From Bacteroides sp. UBA7333 (lineage in GTDB: Bacteria; Bacteroidota; Bacteroidia; Bacteroidales; Bacteroidaceae): a stretch of DNA of 19,046 bases. Numbering within the stretch: position 1 is the first letter of the stretch; the number at the start of each line of letters is the position of its first letter. Shown here piece by piece: positions 7,343 to 15,215 of this stretch. A program made the position numbers and the translations under genes. The stretch is taken from NCBI GenBank assembly GCA_002471195.1, contig DKPN01000042.1, positions 598-19,643 of the forward strand, given 5' to 3'. Under the pieces are notes generated by a model. The model was not told the origin of the DNA. It ran no database searches and worked only from the letters and a program-made list of their open reading frames with translations.

Positions 7343-8311
7343 ATGCGCAAAGTTTATTATATATATAATCCACGCACACAGACATACGAGAAAGTTTTTC
7401 CTACCGTTCGTCAGCGTGTTTTAAACCTTATTCGTCGTCTTTTCATCGGGATGGGGTTAGGTGCGGGGAGTTTTATCATTCTACTTCTTATTTTCGGTTC
7501 GCCTTCTGAGAAAGAATTGCGTGCAGAAAATAGTCGCTTACTAGCTCAATATAATGTGTTGTCAAAACGGTTAGACGAAGCTCTCGATGTACTTGAGGAT
7601 ATCCAGCTTCGCGATGATAACCTTTACCGAGTTGTTTTTCAGGCTGATCCAATTTCGGCTGATATTCGTAAAGCCGGTTATGGAGGAACTAACCGTTACG
7701 AAGAATTACTTGGTATGGCAAGCTCAAACTTGGTAGTTGGTACCACTCAAAAAATGGACTTGTTAAATAAGCAACTATATATTCAATCAAAATCATTTGA
7801 TGATGTAGTAGAGTTGTGTAAGAATCAAGATCAGATGCTGAAGGCCGTACCCGCTATTCAGCCCATTTCAAATAAAGATTTAAAGAAAACCGCATCCGGA
7901 TACGGTACACGTATCGATCCTATTTATGGTACGACAAAGTTTCATGCCGGTATGGACTTCTCTGCTAGCCCTGGAACCGATGTATATACTACCGGAGATG
8001 GTGTGGTAGAAAAAGTAGGATGGATGGGTGAACTAGGTAATACCGTTATTGTGAATCATGGTTTTGGCTACAAGACTGTCTATGCGCATTTGCGTGATAT
8101 ACGCACCAAGCAAGGCAAAAAAGTTGTTCGTGGCGAAGTCATAGGTGGAGTGGGAAGCACTGGAAAAAGTACTGGTCCACACTTACACTATGAAGTGCAT
8201 TTGAAAGATAAACCAGTCAATCCGGTGAATTATTACTTTATGGATTTGAATGCTGAAGATTACGATAAAATGATTCAGCTTGCTGCAAACCACGGAAAAG
8301 TATTTGATTAA
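7343..8311 (+). CDS. M23 family (LytM-type) metallopeptidase, membrane-anchored
   Basis: A 322-residue periplasmic peptidoglycan endopeptidase predicted to cut peptide cross-links. A basic cytoplasmic N-terminus (1-32) is followed by one membrane segment (about 35-51), a helical, probably coiled-coil region (55-90), and a C-terminal M23 domain (about 185-295). All active-site residues are present: H201 and D205 (HAGMD), H249 (YAHL) and HLH at 280-282, so the enzyme looks active rather than a degenerate regulator. I chose the ATG at 7343 because the in-frame GTG at 7313 falls in the -7 element and MRKVYYIYNP is the expected start for this Bacteroidota family. The merR-type gene follows after one base, so the two are co-transcribed. 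Confidence 0.93.
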   Translation: MRKVYYIYNPRTQTYEKVFPTVRQRVLNLIRRLFIGMGLGAGSFIILLLIFGSPSEKELRAENSRLLAQYNVLSKRLDEALDVLEDIQLRDDNLYRVVFQADPISADIRKAGYGGTNRYEELLGMASSNLVVGTTQKMDLLNKQLYIQSKSFDDVVELCKNQDQMLKAVPAIQPISNKDLKKTASGYGTRIDPIYGTTKFHAGMDFSASPGTDVYTTGDGVVEKVGWMGELGNTVIVNHGFGYKTVYAHLRDIRTKQGKKVVRGEVIGGVGSTGKSTGPHLHYEVHLKDKPVNPVNYYFMDLNAEDYDKMIQLAANHGKVFD

Positions 8312-8312
8312 T

Positions 8313-8690
8313 ATGGAGATACCCAAAGATAAGGTAAAGAAGCTATATTACTCTATTGCAGAGGTGGCTGATATGTTCAATGTCAATCAATCTCTGCTTC
8401 GTTTCTGGGAAAAGGAATTTCCTCAGATTGCACCTCATACCAATAGTCGAGGGGTTAGAAAGTATCGCGAGGAAGATATAGAGCTTCTTGGTATGATCTA
8501 TTATCTGGTGAAAGAAAAAGGAATGACTATTCCGGGGGCTCGTCAACGGTTGGATAATGATAAAAAGGCTGTTCGTAAAAACTATGATATATCGGTTCGG
8601 CTCAAGCGAGTACGTGATGAACTAAAGTCAATAAGTAATGAATTAGAGAAGCTCTCTGCTTCTGCCAAGAATAAAGAAGAAATCGGGTGA
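8313..8690 (+). CDS. MerR family transcriptional regulator
   Basis: A 125-residue DNA-binding protein. Residues 11-80 are a MerR winged helix-turn-helix: YYSIAEVADMFNVNQSLLRFWEKEF forms the HTH (here cited in two parts, YYSIAEVADMF at 12-22 and NQSLLRFWEKEF at 25-36) and RKYREEDIELLGMIYYL (49-65) the wing and following helix. The C-terminal 90-115 is a helix suited to dimerisation. There is no extended effector domain or cysteine cluster, so a metal or drug sensor role is not supported. I chose the ATG at 8313, one base after the peptidase stop, over an in-frame TTG at 8280 that lies inside the peptidase gene. Its target is not shown by the sequence; control of its own operon is a guess. Confidence 0.9.
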   Translation: MEIPKDKVKKLYYSIAEVADMFNVNQSLLRFWEKEFPQIAPHTNSRGVRKYREEDIELLGMIYYLVKEKGMTIPGARQRLDNDKKAVRKNYDISVRLKRVRDELKSISNELEKLSASAKNKEEIG

Positions 8691-8720
8691 GTTTATGACT
8701 CCACCCGATTTACTGTTTTT
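8681..8720. terminator. Convergent terminator overlapping both 3' gene ends
   Basis: AATCGGGTGAGT (8681-8692) pairs with ACTCCACCCGATT (8698-8710) with one bulged base; TACTGTTTTT follows on the plus strand and a T-rich run follows on the minus strand. The hairpin contains the merR stop codon and the last codons and stop of rel, so coding and terminator functions share the same bases. Confidence 0.75.
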
Positions 8721-10945
8721 ATATTTTCAATTCGTCGAAGGTTTGTGCAGATAGACTTCACATCCTCAACATCATGTACCCATAATTGTATTTTGCCTTC
8801 AAATATTCCATCTTCTGTTTCGATATTCAGTTTCCGAATATTCACATTCATTTGTCTAGATATCACTTGTGTAACTTCATTTAATAAGCCTACACTGTCA
8901 ATACCTTTGATGTAAATATATACTAAGAAAGATAGTGCCTTATGGGTATCCCATTCGGTTGCCACAATCCGGTTTCCATAACTACTTTTTAGTTTGGCCG
9001 CAATGGGGCATTGACGCTTGTGAATTATCACACGGTCATTTTCGTCAATGTAGCCTAGAACATCATCTCCCGGTATCGGATGACAACATTCTGCCATGAT
9101 ATATTTCTTTTGTAGATTATCTTCCGTGAGTTTTAATATTTGCTTGGTGTTGATTTTCTCTTTTTCAACAGGTGTCTCTGCATTAACTTCTGTCTTTTTA
9201 TCTTTATTGTTGCCGAATGAAAAGCTAAGAAGTTTTTTCCAGTTTCCACTCTGTTTTTCTTTTAACTCACTTTTTTCGTTCTCGTCTAATACAATGGTTT
9301 TATTACCAATTGCAACTAATAGCTCTTCTTCATTTTTAAAATTGTGCATTTTGCAGAGCTTATCAATCACCGATGGTTCAAGTTTTATCTCTTCTTTCTT
9401 TAAGAAGTCTGTTAACAACTCTTCCCCATCTCTTTGATTGGTTTTACGTTCTTTGCGAAGGATAGTTGCTATTTTTGCTCTTGCTTTTGCTGTAGTTGCA
9501 AAAATTTCCCATTGTGGTTGTACACGTTGAGATTTGGAGGTCAATATTTCTACTTGATCTCCACTTTGCAACTTGTGGCTTAGTGGTACCAATTTGTGGT
9601 TAACTTTTGCTCCAATGCAGTGGCTTCCGATATCCGTGTGTAGTGAAAATGCAAAATCGAGTGCAGTAGCATTTTGCGGTAGTGTTTTCAGTTCACCTTT
9701 TGGAGTGAAAACAAATATCTCAGAAGCAAAGAGGTTTAATTTGATAGTATCTAGAAAGTCCATGGCATCCGGTTGTGGATCTTCAAGGATTTCTTTAATT
9801 GTTTTCAGCCATTTCTCTAGTTCGCCTTCGTCCTCACCACCGGCACCTTCCTTGTATTTCCAGTGTGCTGCAAATCCTTGTTCAGCCACATCATTCATGC
9901 GTTCGCTACGAATTTGCACTTCAATCCATTGACCATTGTTGGCCATCAAAGTCACATGCAGAGCTTGATAACCATTAGCTTTCGGATGACTTACCCAGTC
10001 GCGCAATCGGTCGGGGTGTGGTTTATATATTTTAGAGATAGATACATAAATATCAAAGCAGTCGTTCAATTCTTCTTCTTGATCTTTTGGGTCAAAGATG
10101 ATACGAACGGCAAGTAAATCGTATATTTCTTCAAACGGCACATGCTTTGTTTGCATTTTGTTCCAGATGGAGTAGATAGATTTAACCCGAGCCAAGATAC
10201 GATATTTCAATCCCATTTTATCAAGTTGTACTCGTATGGGAGACGTAAATTCTTGGAAAACTCGTTCGCGCTCATCAGCAGTAGCTACCAATTTAGCTTC
10301 AATCTCCTCATATTCTTCGGGGTGTTCATATCTGAAACTAAGGTTCTCGAGTTCGGTTTTTATTTTGTATAGTCCTAATCTATTGGCTAGCGGTGCATAA
10401 ATATACAGTGTTTCACCGGCAATTTTGTACTGTTTATTAGGAAGCATCGACCCCAACGTTCTCATGTTGTGAAGTCGGTCGGCTATTTTTATTAATATCA
10501 CTCGTATGTCCGATGACATAGTGAGCAATAGTTTTTTAAAGTTTTCGGCTTGCTCTGAAGCACGGTCACCAAATATACCTCCAGATATTTTAGTAAGTCC
10601 ATCTACAATCTGTGCAATTTTCGGACCGAAAAGGTTTTCGATATCTTCTACTGTATAATCAGTATCTTCGACTACATCATGAAGCAAAGCCGCACAAATC
10701 GAGGTTGAGCCTAATCCGATTTCGCAACATACGATTTTGGCTACTGCAATAGGATGCATAATGTATGGTTCACCCGATCTGCGCTTGATTCCTTTGTGAG
10801 CTTGATTCGCAAAATTAAACGCTTTAGTAATGATTTCAACCCTTTTACGGTGTTTGGTTTTAAGATAATCGTCTAGAAGCTCCTGAAACGCCTTATCTAT
10901 TACCTCATCTATGATTGTTTCCTTTTGGGGGGTATTATTATCCAT
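8693..10945 (-). CDS. Bifunctional (p)ppGpp synthetase/hydrolase, RelA/SpoT family
   Basis: A long Rel-type enzyme (750 residues) that makes and degrades the stringent-response alarmone (p)ppGpp. The N-terminal HD hydrolase is intact: H50, H64, HD at 89-90, ED at 93-94 and ADRLHN (155-160). The synthetase domain (about 245-365) has RVKSIYSIWNKM (253-264), YDLLAVR with D276, and EVQIRS with E342. The R-x-K start of the first of these fits the bifunctional rather than the synthetase-only class. A TGS domain (408-470), a conserved Cys pair in AECCHPIPGDD (618-628) and a C-terminal ACT domain (about 671-745) follow. Both active sites look functional. The gene lies downstream of mltD but has its own promoter in the 68-nt gap. 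Whether a second SpoT-like gene exists elsewhere cannot be seen, so I give no symbol. Confidence 0.96.
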   Translation of the reverse strand: MDNNTPQKETIIDEVIDKAFQELLDDYLKTKHRKRVEIITKAFNFANQAHKGIKRRSGEPYIMHPIAVAKIVCCEIGLGSTSICAALLHDVVEDTDYTVEDIENLFGPKIAQIVDGLTKISGGIFGDRASEQAENFKKLLLTMSSDIRVILIKIADRLHNMRTLGSMLPNKQYKIAGETLYIYAPLANRLGLYKIKTELENLSFRYEHPEEYEEIEAKLVATADERERVFQEFTSPIRVQLDKMGLKYRILARVKSIYSIWNKMQTKHVPFEEIYDLLAVRIIFDPKDQEEELNDCFDIYVSISKIYKPHPDRLRDWVSHPKANGYQALHVTLMANNGQWIEVQIRSERMNDVAEQGFAAHWKYKEGAGGEDEGELEKWLKTIKEILEDPQPDAMDFLDTIKLNLFASEIFVFTPKGELKTLPQNATALDFAFSLHTDIGSHCIGAKVNHKLVPLSHKLQSGDQVEILTSKSQRVQPQWEIFATTAKARAKIATILRKERKTNQRDGEELLTDFLKKEEIKLEPSVIDKLCKMHNFKNEEELLVAIGNKTIVLDENEKSELKEKQSGNWKKLLSFSFGNNKDKKTEVNAETPVEKEKINTKQILKLTEDNLQKKYIMAECCHPIPGDDVLGYIDENDRVIIHKRQCPIAAKLKSSYGNRIVATEWDTHKALSFLVYIYIKGIDSVGLLNEVTQVISRQMNVNIRKLNIETEDGIFEGKIQLWVHDVEDVKSICTNLRRIENIKTVNRVES

Positions 10946-10970
10946 AAATATCTTCTTTCAGCTATTTTTG

Positions 10971-11001
10971 CAAATTTAACCAATTAAACATAACGCACAA
11001 C
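10971..11001 (-). promoter_or_regulatory. rel promoter with -33 and -7 elements
   Basis: On the minus strand, GTTG (11001-10998), a 19-nt spacer and TAAATTTG (10978-10971) match the Bacteroidota promoter layout in both elements and spacing. The start codon is 26 nt further on. This is the most complete promoter in the window and indicates that rel can be expressed independently of the par cluster. Confidence 0.75.
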
Positions 11002-11013
11002 AATAAGATGCGC

Positions 11014-12318
11014 TTATTTATATATCTTCAGTTGTTTACCGGCTGTGATACGAGTATTAGACATACCGTTCCAATTTTGTATATCTTTTACACGAACTTT
11101 ATATTTATCGGCTATCACGCCCAAAGTTTCTCCTTTTCTGATGGTATGGTATGATGGCTGTCCTTTGCCGGCTGTAGCTTTTGTACTTCTCGAAGTTGTA
11201 GAAGCATTTGTTTTGGGCTGTTGCACAGCTACTACATTACGATTTTTAAATAGCTCATTATGGCGATGATTGAAGATTGTATCCTGTTTATCAATAAACG
11301 TGCTGATGCTCTCGAGTGGCAAACGTAATGTGGTTGGTTTTGAATCACCCGGAATTATCTCTCGTTTATACTGTGGGTTTAAACTTTTAATTTGATTAAT
11401 ATCTACTCCACAAACATCTGCAATCTGTTTGAAGTGAAGCTTTTGATTGATCTGAATAGTATCGGTGCTTGCCGGTATATTGGTTTCCATAGGGCAGATG
11501 TTATGCTCACAGTAATAGTTCATCACATAGTTAGCAGCAATAAAAGCTGGCACATAACCGCGTGTTTCTTTAGGCAAGTAATTATAGATTTGCCAATAGT
11601 CTGTTTGCCCGTTTGCCCGACGAATTGCTTTATTAATATTGCCTGGTCCACAGTTGTAAGCAGCGATTACCAAATTCCAATCTCCATAGATATCATATAA
11701 ATCTTTCAGATAGCGTGCTGCTGCCCAAGTGGCTTTGATAGGGTCTCTACGTTCATCAATTAAGCTGTTTGATTCGAGGCCATACACTTTGCCGGTGCCA
11801 ATCATAAACTGCCACAACCCCGATGCACCTGCGCGCGACACGGCCGAAGGGTTAAGAGCCGACTCTATAATTGGTAAGTATTTAAGTTCAATAGGTAAGT
11901 TATAAGCATCTAGTGCTTCTTCGAAGATAGGAATATAGAAATTGCCTGCACTTAGCATAAATGCTACCTGATTGCGCAATCTTATAGTATATTGATCGAT
12001 GAATTTGCGAACAATTTCATTGTATGGCATCTCCATAACCGAGGGTATTCTGCTTAACCGATCAATGTATACAGAGTCGCTAAATTCAGGATTGATTCTT
12101 GAAGTTTCGCAATCTTTGCCTAGCTCGATATAGTTTTTTGCTTTCCAATCGCTCAAGAGGCTATCCAAAGGATAAGTCATACTAGTTGGAAGTTCAATAT
12201 CTTCATGGTGAGTTATTCCGTTTTCAGTAATTGTAACATCTACGCTCTGTGCGTTAAGACATATTGTTGTGGCTGATAAAAATAAAGCAATAAAGGTATA
12301 GCCGATAAATCTTTTCAT
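11014..12318 (-). CDS. LysM-containing lytic transglycosylase (MltD-like)
   Basis: Periplasmic or outer-membrane-associated enzyme that cleaves the glycan strands of peptidoglycan, leaving 1,6-anhydro ends. From the ATG at 12318 the 434-residue protein starts with a signal peptide (MKRFIGYTF, hydrophobic core, cleavage near LNAQS). The SLT domain spans about 125-250, with catalytic E152 in PIIESALNPSA, GLWQFM (167-172) and AYNCGPG (220-226). The middle part may contain a degenerate LysM around 295-335. A clear LysM domain is at the C-terminus (about 390-434, YHTIRKGETLGVIADKY). An ATG at 12345 overlaps the DUF5683 stop by one base (TAATG) and would add nine residues before the signal peptide; I preferred the later start because it gives a normal signal peptide, but coupling supports the earlier one. 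Confidence 0.93.
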   Translation of the reverse strand: MKRFIGYTFIALFLSATTICLNAQSVDVTITENGITHHEDIELPTSMTYPLDSLLSDWKAKNYIELGKDCETSRINPEFSDSVYIDRLSRIPSVMEMPYNEIVRKFIDQYTIRLRNQVAFMLSAGNFYIPIFEEALDAYNLPIELKYLPIIESALNPSAVSRAGASGLWQFMIGTGKVYGLESNSLIDERRDPIKATWAAARYLKDLYDIYGDWNLVIAAYNCGPGNINKAIRRANGQTDYWQIYNYLPKETRGYVPAFIAANYVMNYYCEHNICPMETNIPASTDTIQINQKLHFKQIADVCGVDINQIKSLNPQYKREIIPGDSKPTTLRLPLESISTFIDKQDTIFNHRHNELFKNRNVVAVQQPKTNASTTSRSTKATAGKGQPSYHTIRKGETLGVIADKYKVRVKDIQNWNGMSNTRITAGKQLKIYK

Positions 12319-12344
12319 ATATAATTTCAAAATTCGTGTTATCA

Positions 12345-13232
12345 TTAAAATCTAAAACTGCACTGCACACCTACCGATTTACCTCCTGTTGTGGAGTGAT
12401 TATTATTGAATACAGTAGGTTCTACACGCATACTTAAATCAGGAGTAATGTCAAAATTCGATAGTTCAGCATCCACATAAGCATCAATAATTGAAATGAG
12501 ATATACACCAATAACAGCAAAAATGCTTAAATCACGATAGCGTCTGAAAGTGTCTTTTCTTCTTTTAATTAAATCCTTTAGTTGGCTTTCCGAATAATTT
12601 GTCACTCGGTTGGGTAATAAGTCTAAAAAGCTATTTGTATTAGGATCATCATCCATGATGTCTAAGTAAGCTTGCGAATAATCATTGTACATTTTTCCAT
12701 TCCAGCTCAAGGCATAGGCACAGCCTGCAAATCCTCCATAAATAATGGGAAGTTTCCAATATTTACGATTATAAATTTGTCCTCCTCCGGGGAAAACCAC
12801 AGCCAGCCAAGTGGCTTTTGTTGGGTTGGGTATCCATATTGGTTTGGGTGGAGATGGCGGAATGGTATCTTTCATTTTTGGAGGTATAACCACTGCCTCC
12901 ATTTCTTCTATTTTTTTCTTATTTTGCTCTTCCAAACTATCTATCAACGCTTTGTTTTCGTTCAACTCAAATTTCATGATAGAGTCGGCTAAAGTCGTAT
13001 TTATACTGTCTTTATTAATTTGAGCTAGTTTATGAACCAGTGAGTCGGTTTGGTTGCGAGTCATCTCGCGGTGCTTTCGTGCACGTGGTGTAGGTGCCTC
13101 TCTTTGCGTGATAGAGTCTTTATTTGCTTTTTGAATGGTTGTCTGCCCAAAAGCATTAATCCCTGCCACTTGCATAATGCAAAATAGCAGGGGGATAATA
13201 TAGTGGCTGTATAGTTTACTATTCGTTATCAT
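12345..13232 (-). CDS. DUF5683 domain protein, exported or envelope protein
   Basis: A 295-residue protein of unknown function. Residues 1-29 look like a signal peptide ending INAFGQ. A low-complexity, charged and proline-rich stretch (about 35-135, including PPSPPKP) leads into the DUF5683 domain, which begins PNPTKATWLAVVFPGGGQIYN (136-154 in part) and continues RKYWKLPIIYGGFAG with hydrophobic segments at about 161-176 and 235-251. The GGGQIYN and K-P-I-x-Y-G motifs are the recognisable family signature. The C-terminus ends in QCSFRF, aromatic-terminated like a beta-strand. It overlaps parB by 4 nt (ATGA) and touches mltD, so it is made in step with both. A role in envelope organisation is inferred from that context only. 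Confidence 0.87.
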   Translation of the reverse strand: MITNSKLYSHYIIPLLFCIMQVAGINAFGQTTIQKANKDSITQREAPTPRARKHREMTRNQTDSLVHKLAQINKDSINTTLADSIMKFELNENKALIDSLEEQNKKKIEEMEAVVIPPKMKDTIPPSPPKPIWIPNPTKATWLAVVFPGGGQIYNRKYWKLPIIYGGFAGCAYALSWNGKMYNDYSQAYLDIMDDDPNTNSFLDLLPNRVTNYSESQLKDLIKRRKDTFRRYRDLSIFAVIGVYLISIIDAYVDAELSNFDITPDLSMRVEPTVFNNNHSTTGGKSVGVQCSFRF

Positions 13233-14122
13233 TTATTTTTAAGCGTATCAAACAGTTCCATGATTCGTTCCAGTTCTTCTTCATTTCCAAACGGAATGCT
13301 AATTTTACCTTTTCCCTTTTCAGAGCAAGTCATTTGTACCTTGGTATGAAAGAACTCAGAAAGATGTGTTTTGAGCATATTAAACTCTTCGGGAAGCTTT
13401 GTACGTTTTGGAGCAATTTTCTTGTTTCCACTTTTTATAGCTTCGCCCTCGTTGAGGGCTTTAACAATCTCTTCGACTTTGCGTACCGAGTATCCGTGCT
13501 CTACAACCTCTTCAAAGATTTTAACCTGCAATTTAGGGTCGGGTAGTGTAATTAATGCGCGAGCATGACCCATATCAATGTTTTTGTTTTGCAAAGCCAT
13601 TTGAATAGGTGCAGGAAGTTTTAATAAGCGTAAGTAGTTGGCAATGGTTGTTCTCTTTTTACCTACCCGTTCGCTTAACCGCTCTTGCGTTAAGTTATAT
13701 TGTTCAATGAGGTGCTGATAAGCCAACGCAATTTCTACCGAGTTAAGATCCTCACGTTGAATGTTTTCAATCAACGCCATTTCCATTACATTCTCATCGT
13801 CGGCGGTGCGAATGTATGCCGGTACACTTTTCAGTCCCGCTTTTATTGAGGCTCTGTAACGACGTTCGCCGGCTATAATTTGATATTCATCCTCCGATAC
13901 TTTGCGTAACGTAATAGGTTGAATTATTCCAATTTCGGCAATAGAGTCTGCAAGTTCCTGCAAGGCCACTTCGTCAAACTCGCGACGAGGCTGATTAGGG
14001 TTTACAGAAATTTGGGTAAGCTCAATCTCATTGATAGATGATGAACCTTCCGTTTGTACCTCGTCCATCGAAAGTAGTGCGTCGAGGCCGCGACCCAATG
14101 CGTTTCTTCTTTGTGATGCCAT
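13229..14122 (-). CDS. parB: Chromosome partitioning protein ParB
   Basis: DNA-binding CTPase clamp that loads at parS and spreads to form the partition complex. The 297-residue protein has an N-terminal ParA-contacting segment (ALGRGLDALL, 8-17), the N-domain with GERRYRA (85-91) and ENIQRED (119-125) that make the CTP-binding pocket, a helix-turn-helix (about 144-166, LTQERLSERVGKKRTTIANY in part) for parS recognition, and a C-terminal dimerisation domain (about 245-297). All key motifs are present and the length is normal for a chromosomal ParB. It starts 16 nt after parA and overlaps DUF5683 by 4 nt. Candidate binding half-sites lie upstream of parA. Confidence 0.97.
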   Translation of the reverse strand: MASQRRNALGRGLDALLSMDEVQTEGSSSINEIELTQISVNPNQPRREFDEVALQELADSIAEIGIIQPITLRKVSEDEYQIIAGERRYRASIKAGLKSVPAYIRTADDENVMEMALIENIQREDLNSVEIALAYQHLIEQYNLTQERLSERVGKKRTTIANYLRLLKLPAPIQMALQNKNIDMGHARALITLPDPKLQVKIFEEVVEHGYSVRKVEEIVKALNEGEAIKSGNKKIAPKRTKLPEEFNMLKTHLSEFFHTKVQMTCSEKGKGKISIPFGNEEELERIMELFDTLKNK

Positions 14123-14138
14123 AGTTTATGCCTTTGTT

Positions 14139-14906
14139 TTATTTACAGTTTCTGCTAATAATCTCTTTTGCTAATGCCAAATAATTCTTTGCGCCTGTTG
14201 AGTCGGCATCATAGAGTATGGTTGGCATGCCGTAGCTTGGTGCTTCGCTCAGCTTTACATTACGTTGAATAACGGTTTTGAATACCAATTCTTGGAAATG
14301 ACGTTTTACTTCATCATATATTTGGTTGGCTTGACGAAGCCTAGAGTCATACATTGTTAGCAAAAAGCCTTCAATTTCTAAGTGAGGATTAAGTTTCGAC
14401 TTGATAATCTTAATGGTGTTGAGCAGTTTGCTAATTCCTTCGAGCGCAAAGTATTCAGCTTGTACGGGGATTATCACCGAATCGGCTGCTGTAAGTGCAT
14501 TGATTGTGATAAGTCCTAAAGAAGGCGAACAGTCTATTAAGATAAAATCATATTCATCTTTCAGTGGTGTAAGTACCTCTTTCAATATTTTTTCGCGGTT
14601 GGGCAGGTTGAGCATCTCAATTTCTGCTCCTACCAAATTAATGTGAGAGGAGATGACCTTGAGCGTACTAATGGCTGTGCTCAAAATGGCATTTTGAACA
14701 TTTGCTTTGTCTACGATACATTCATAAATAGTACATTCTGATTGCTTGATATTTACTCCCAAACCGGATGAGGCATTTGCTTGCGGGTCTGCATCAACTA
14801 CCAATACTCTTTTTTCGAGTGTAGCAAGAGAAGCTGCAAGGTTAATGGTTGTCGTAGTTTTGCCCACACCCCCCTTTTGATTTGCCAAAGCAATTATTTT
14901 TCCCAT
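14139..14906 (-). CDS. parA: Chromosome partitioning ATPase ParA (Soj-like)
   Basis: Walker-type ATPase that binds the nucleoid in its ATP form and moves ParB-parS complexes. The 255-residue protein starts MGKIIALANQKGGVGKTT with the deviant Walker A (signature lysine in KGGVGKTT, 11-18), has switch I DADPQ (about 39-43), Walker B-like DFILIDCSPSLG (about 121-132) and the C-terminal VKLSEAPSYG segment near 221-230 found in Soj-type proteins. I chose the ATG at 14906; an in-frame TTG at 14915 is less likely. The short N-terminus without its own HTH fits the chromosomal Soj class, not plasmid type Ia. A -7 promoter element lies about 160 nt upstream, giving a long leader. Confidence 0.97.
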   Translation of the reverse strand: MGKIIALANQKGGVGKTTTTINLAASLATLEKRVLVVDADPQANASSGLGVNIKQSECTIYECIVDKANVQNAILSTAISTLKVISSHINLVGAEIEMLNLPNREKILKEVLTPLKDEYDFILIDCSPSLGLITINALTAADSVIIPVQAEYFALEGISKLLNTIKIIKSKLNPHLEIEGFLLTMYDSRLRQANQIYDEVKRHFQELVFKTVIQRNVKLSEAPSYGMPTILYDADSTGAKNYLALAKEIISRNCK

Positions 14907-14990
14907 ATTATTCAATTTCGTTGTAACTGCTTGCGAAATAAATGATAAATCCTTTGCGTACCTATTAAAAAATAGAAACTTTTCGTTTTC

Positions 14991-15136
14991 TGTTGATAAG
15001 TCACCTCTTTTGTTAATAACTGGTGGCTTTGCTTACTCTGCTAAAGTCTCGGTTACTAGGTTTGCAAATATAATTATTTATTTGTTTCACGGTTGTAATT
15101 GGTCTACCATATTTAATAATCAGTAACTTATTAACA
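14991..15136. other. Three DnaA-box-like nonamers upstream of parA
   Basis: TGTTGATAA (14991-14999) and TGTTAATAA (15011-15019) on the plus strand read TTATCAACA and TTATTAACA on the other strand, and TTATTAACA occurs again directly at 15128-15136. All fit TTATYAACA, one base (position 6, C to A) from the usual DnaA consensus TTATNCACA. The region is AT-rich, so chance matches are possible. Confidence 0.3.
15065..15072 (-). promoter_or_regulatory. Candidate parA -7 promoter element
   Basis: The minus-strand sequence TATATTTG, followed by C, matches TAnnTTTG exactly. No -33 TTG is seen. Initiation a few bases downstream would give a leader of about 150 nt before the parA ATG. A TGTTTCACG copy lies 10 bp upstream, within the core promoter. 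Confidence 0.5.
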
Positions 15137-15157
15137 TAAACCATGCAATGTTTCACG
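15083..15157 (+). repeat. Two direct copies of the parS half-site TGTTTCACG
   Basis: TGTTTCACG occurs at 15083-15091 and 15149-15157, both in the same orientation, start-to-start 66 bp. The nonamer equals the first nine bases of the widespread ParB site TGTTTCACGTGAAACA; the second halves (GTTGTAA and CATTTTA) do not match, so each copy scores 10 of 16. Their position directly upstream of parAB suggests ParB-related binding, possibly autoregulation. No full parS was found in the window. Confidence 0.4.
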
Positions 15158-15215
15158 CATTTTAGCGATGAATAAGATGAGTCTGTGAATGTGGAATACG
15201 GGTGTTTTAGAAGGT

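Larger units (their letters stand above)
14907..15215. other. Non-coding region upstream of parA
   Basis: This 309-bp AT-rich gap separates parA from the thioredoxin-like gene, both leftward. I find no supportable gene in it: a 71-codon minus-strand frame at 15013-15228 has no family resemblance and overlaps the neighbouring 3' end. It holds the parA promoter candidate, the two TGTTTCACG copies and the DnaA-box-like nonamers listed separately. No clear terminator for the upstream gene is visible. Confidence 0.7.

Noticed and set aside
10409..10417. TGTTTCACC inside rel as a parS site
   Set aside because: It lacks the central G and the second half-site and lies within conserved coding sequence.
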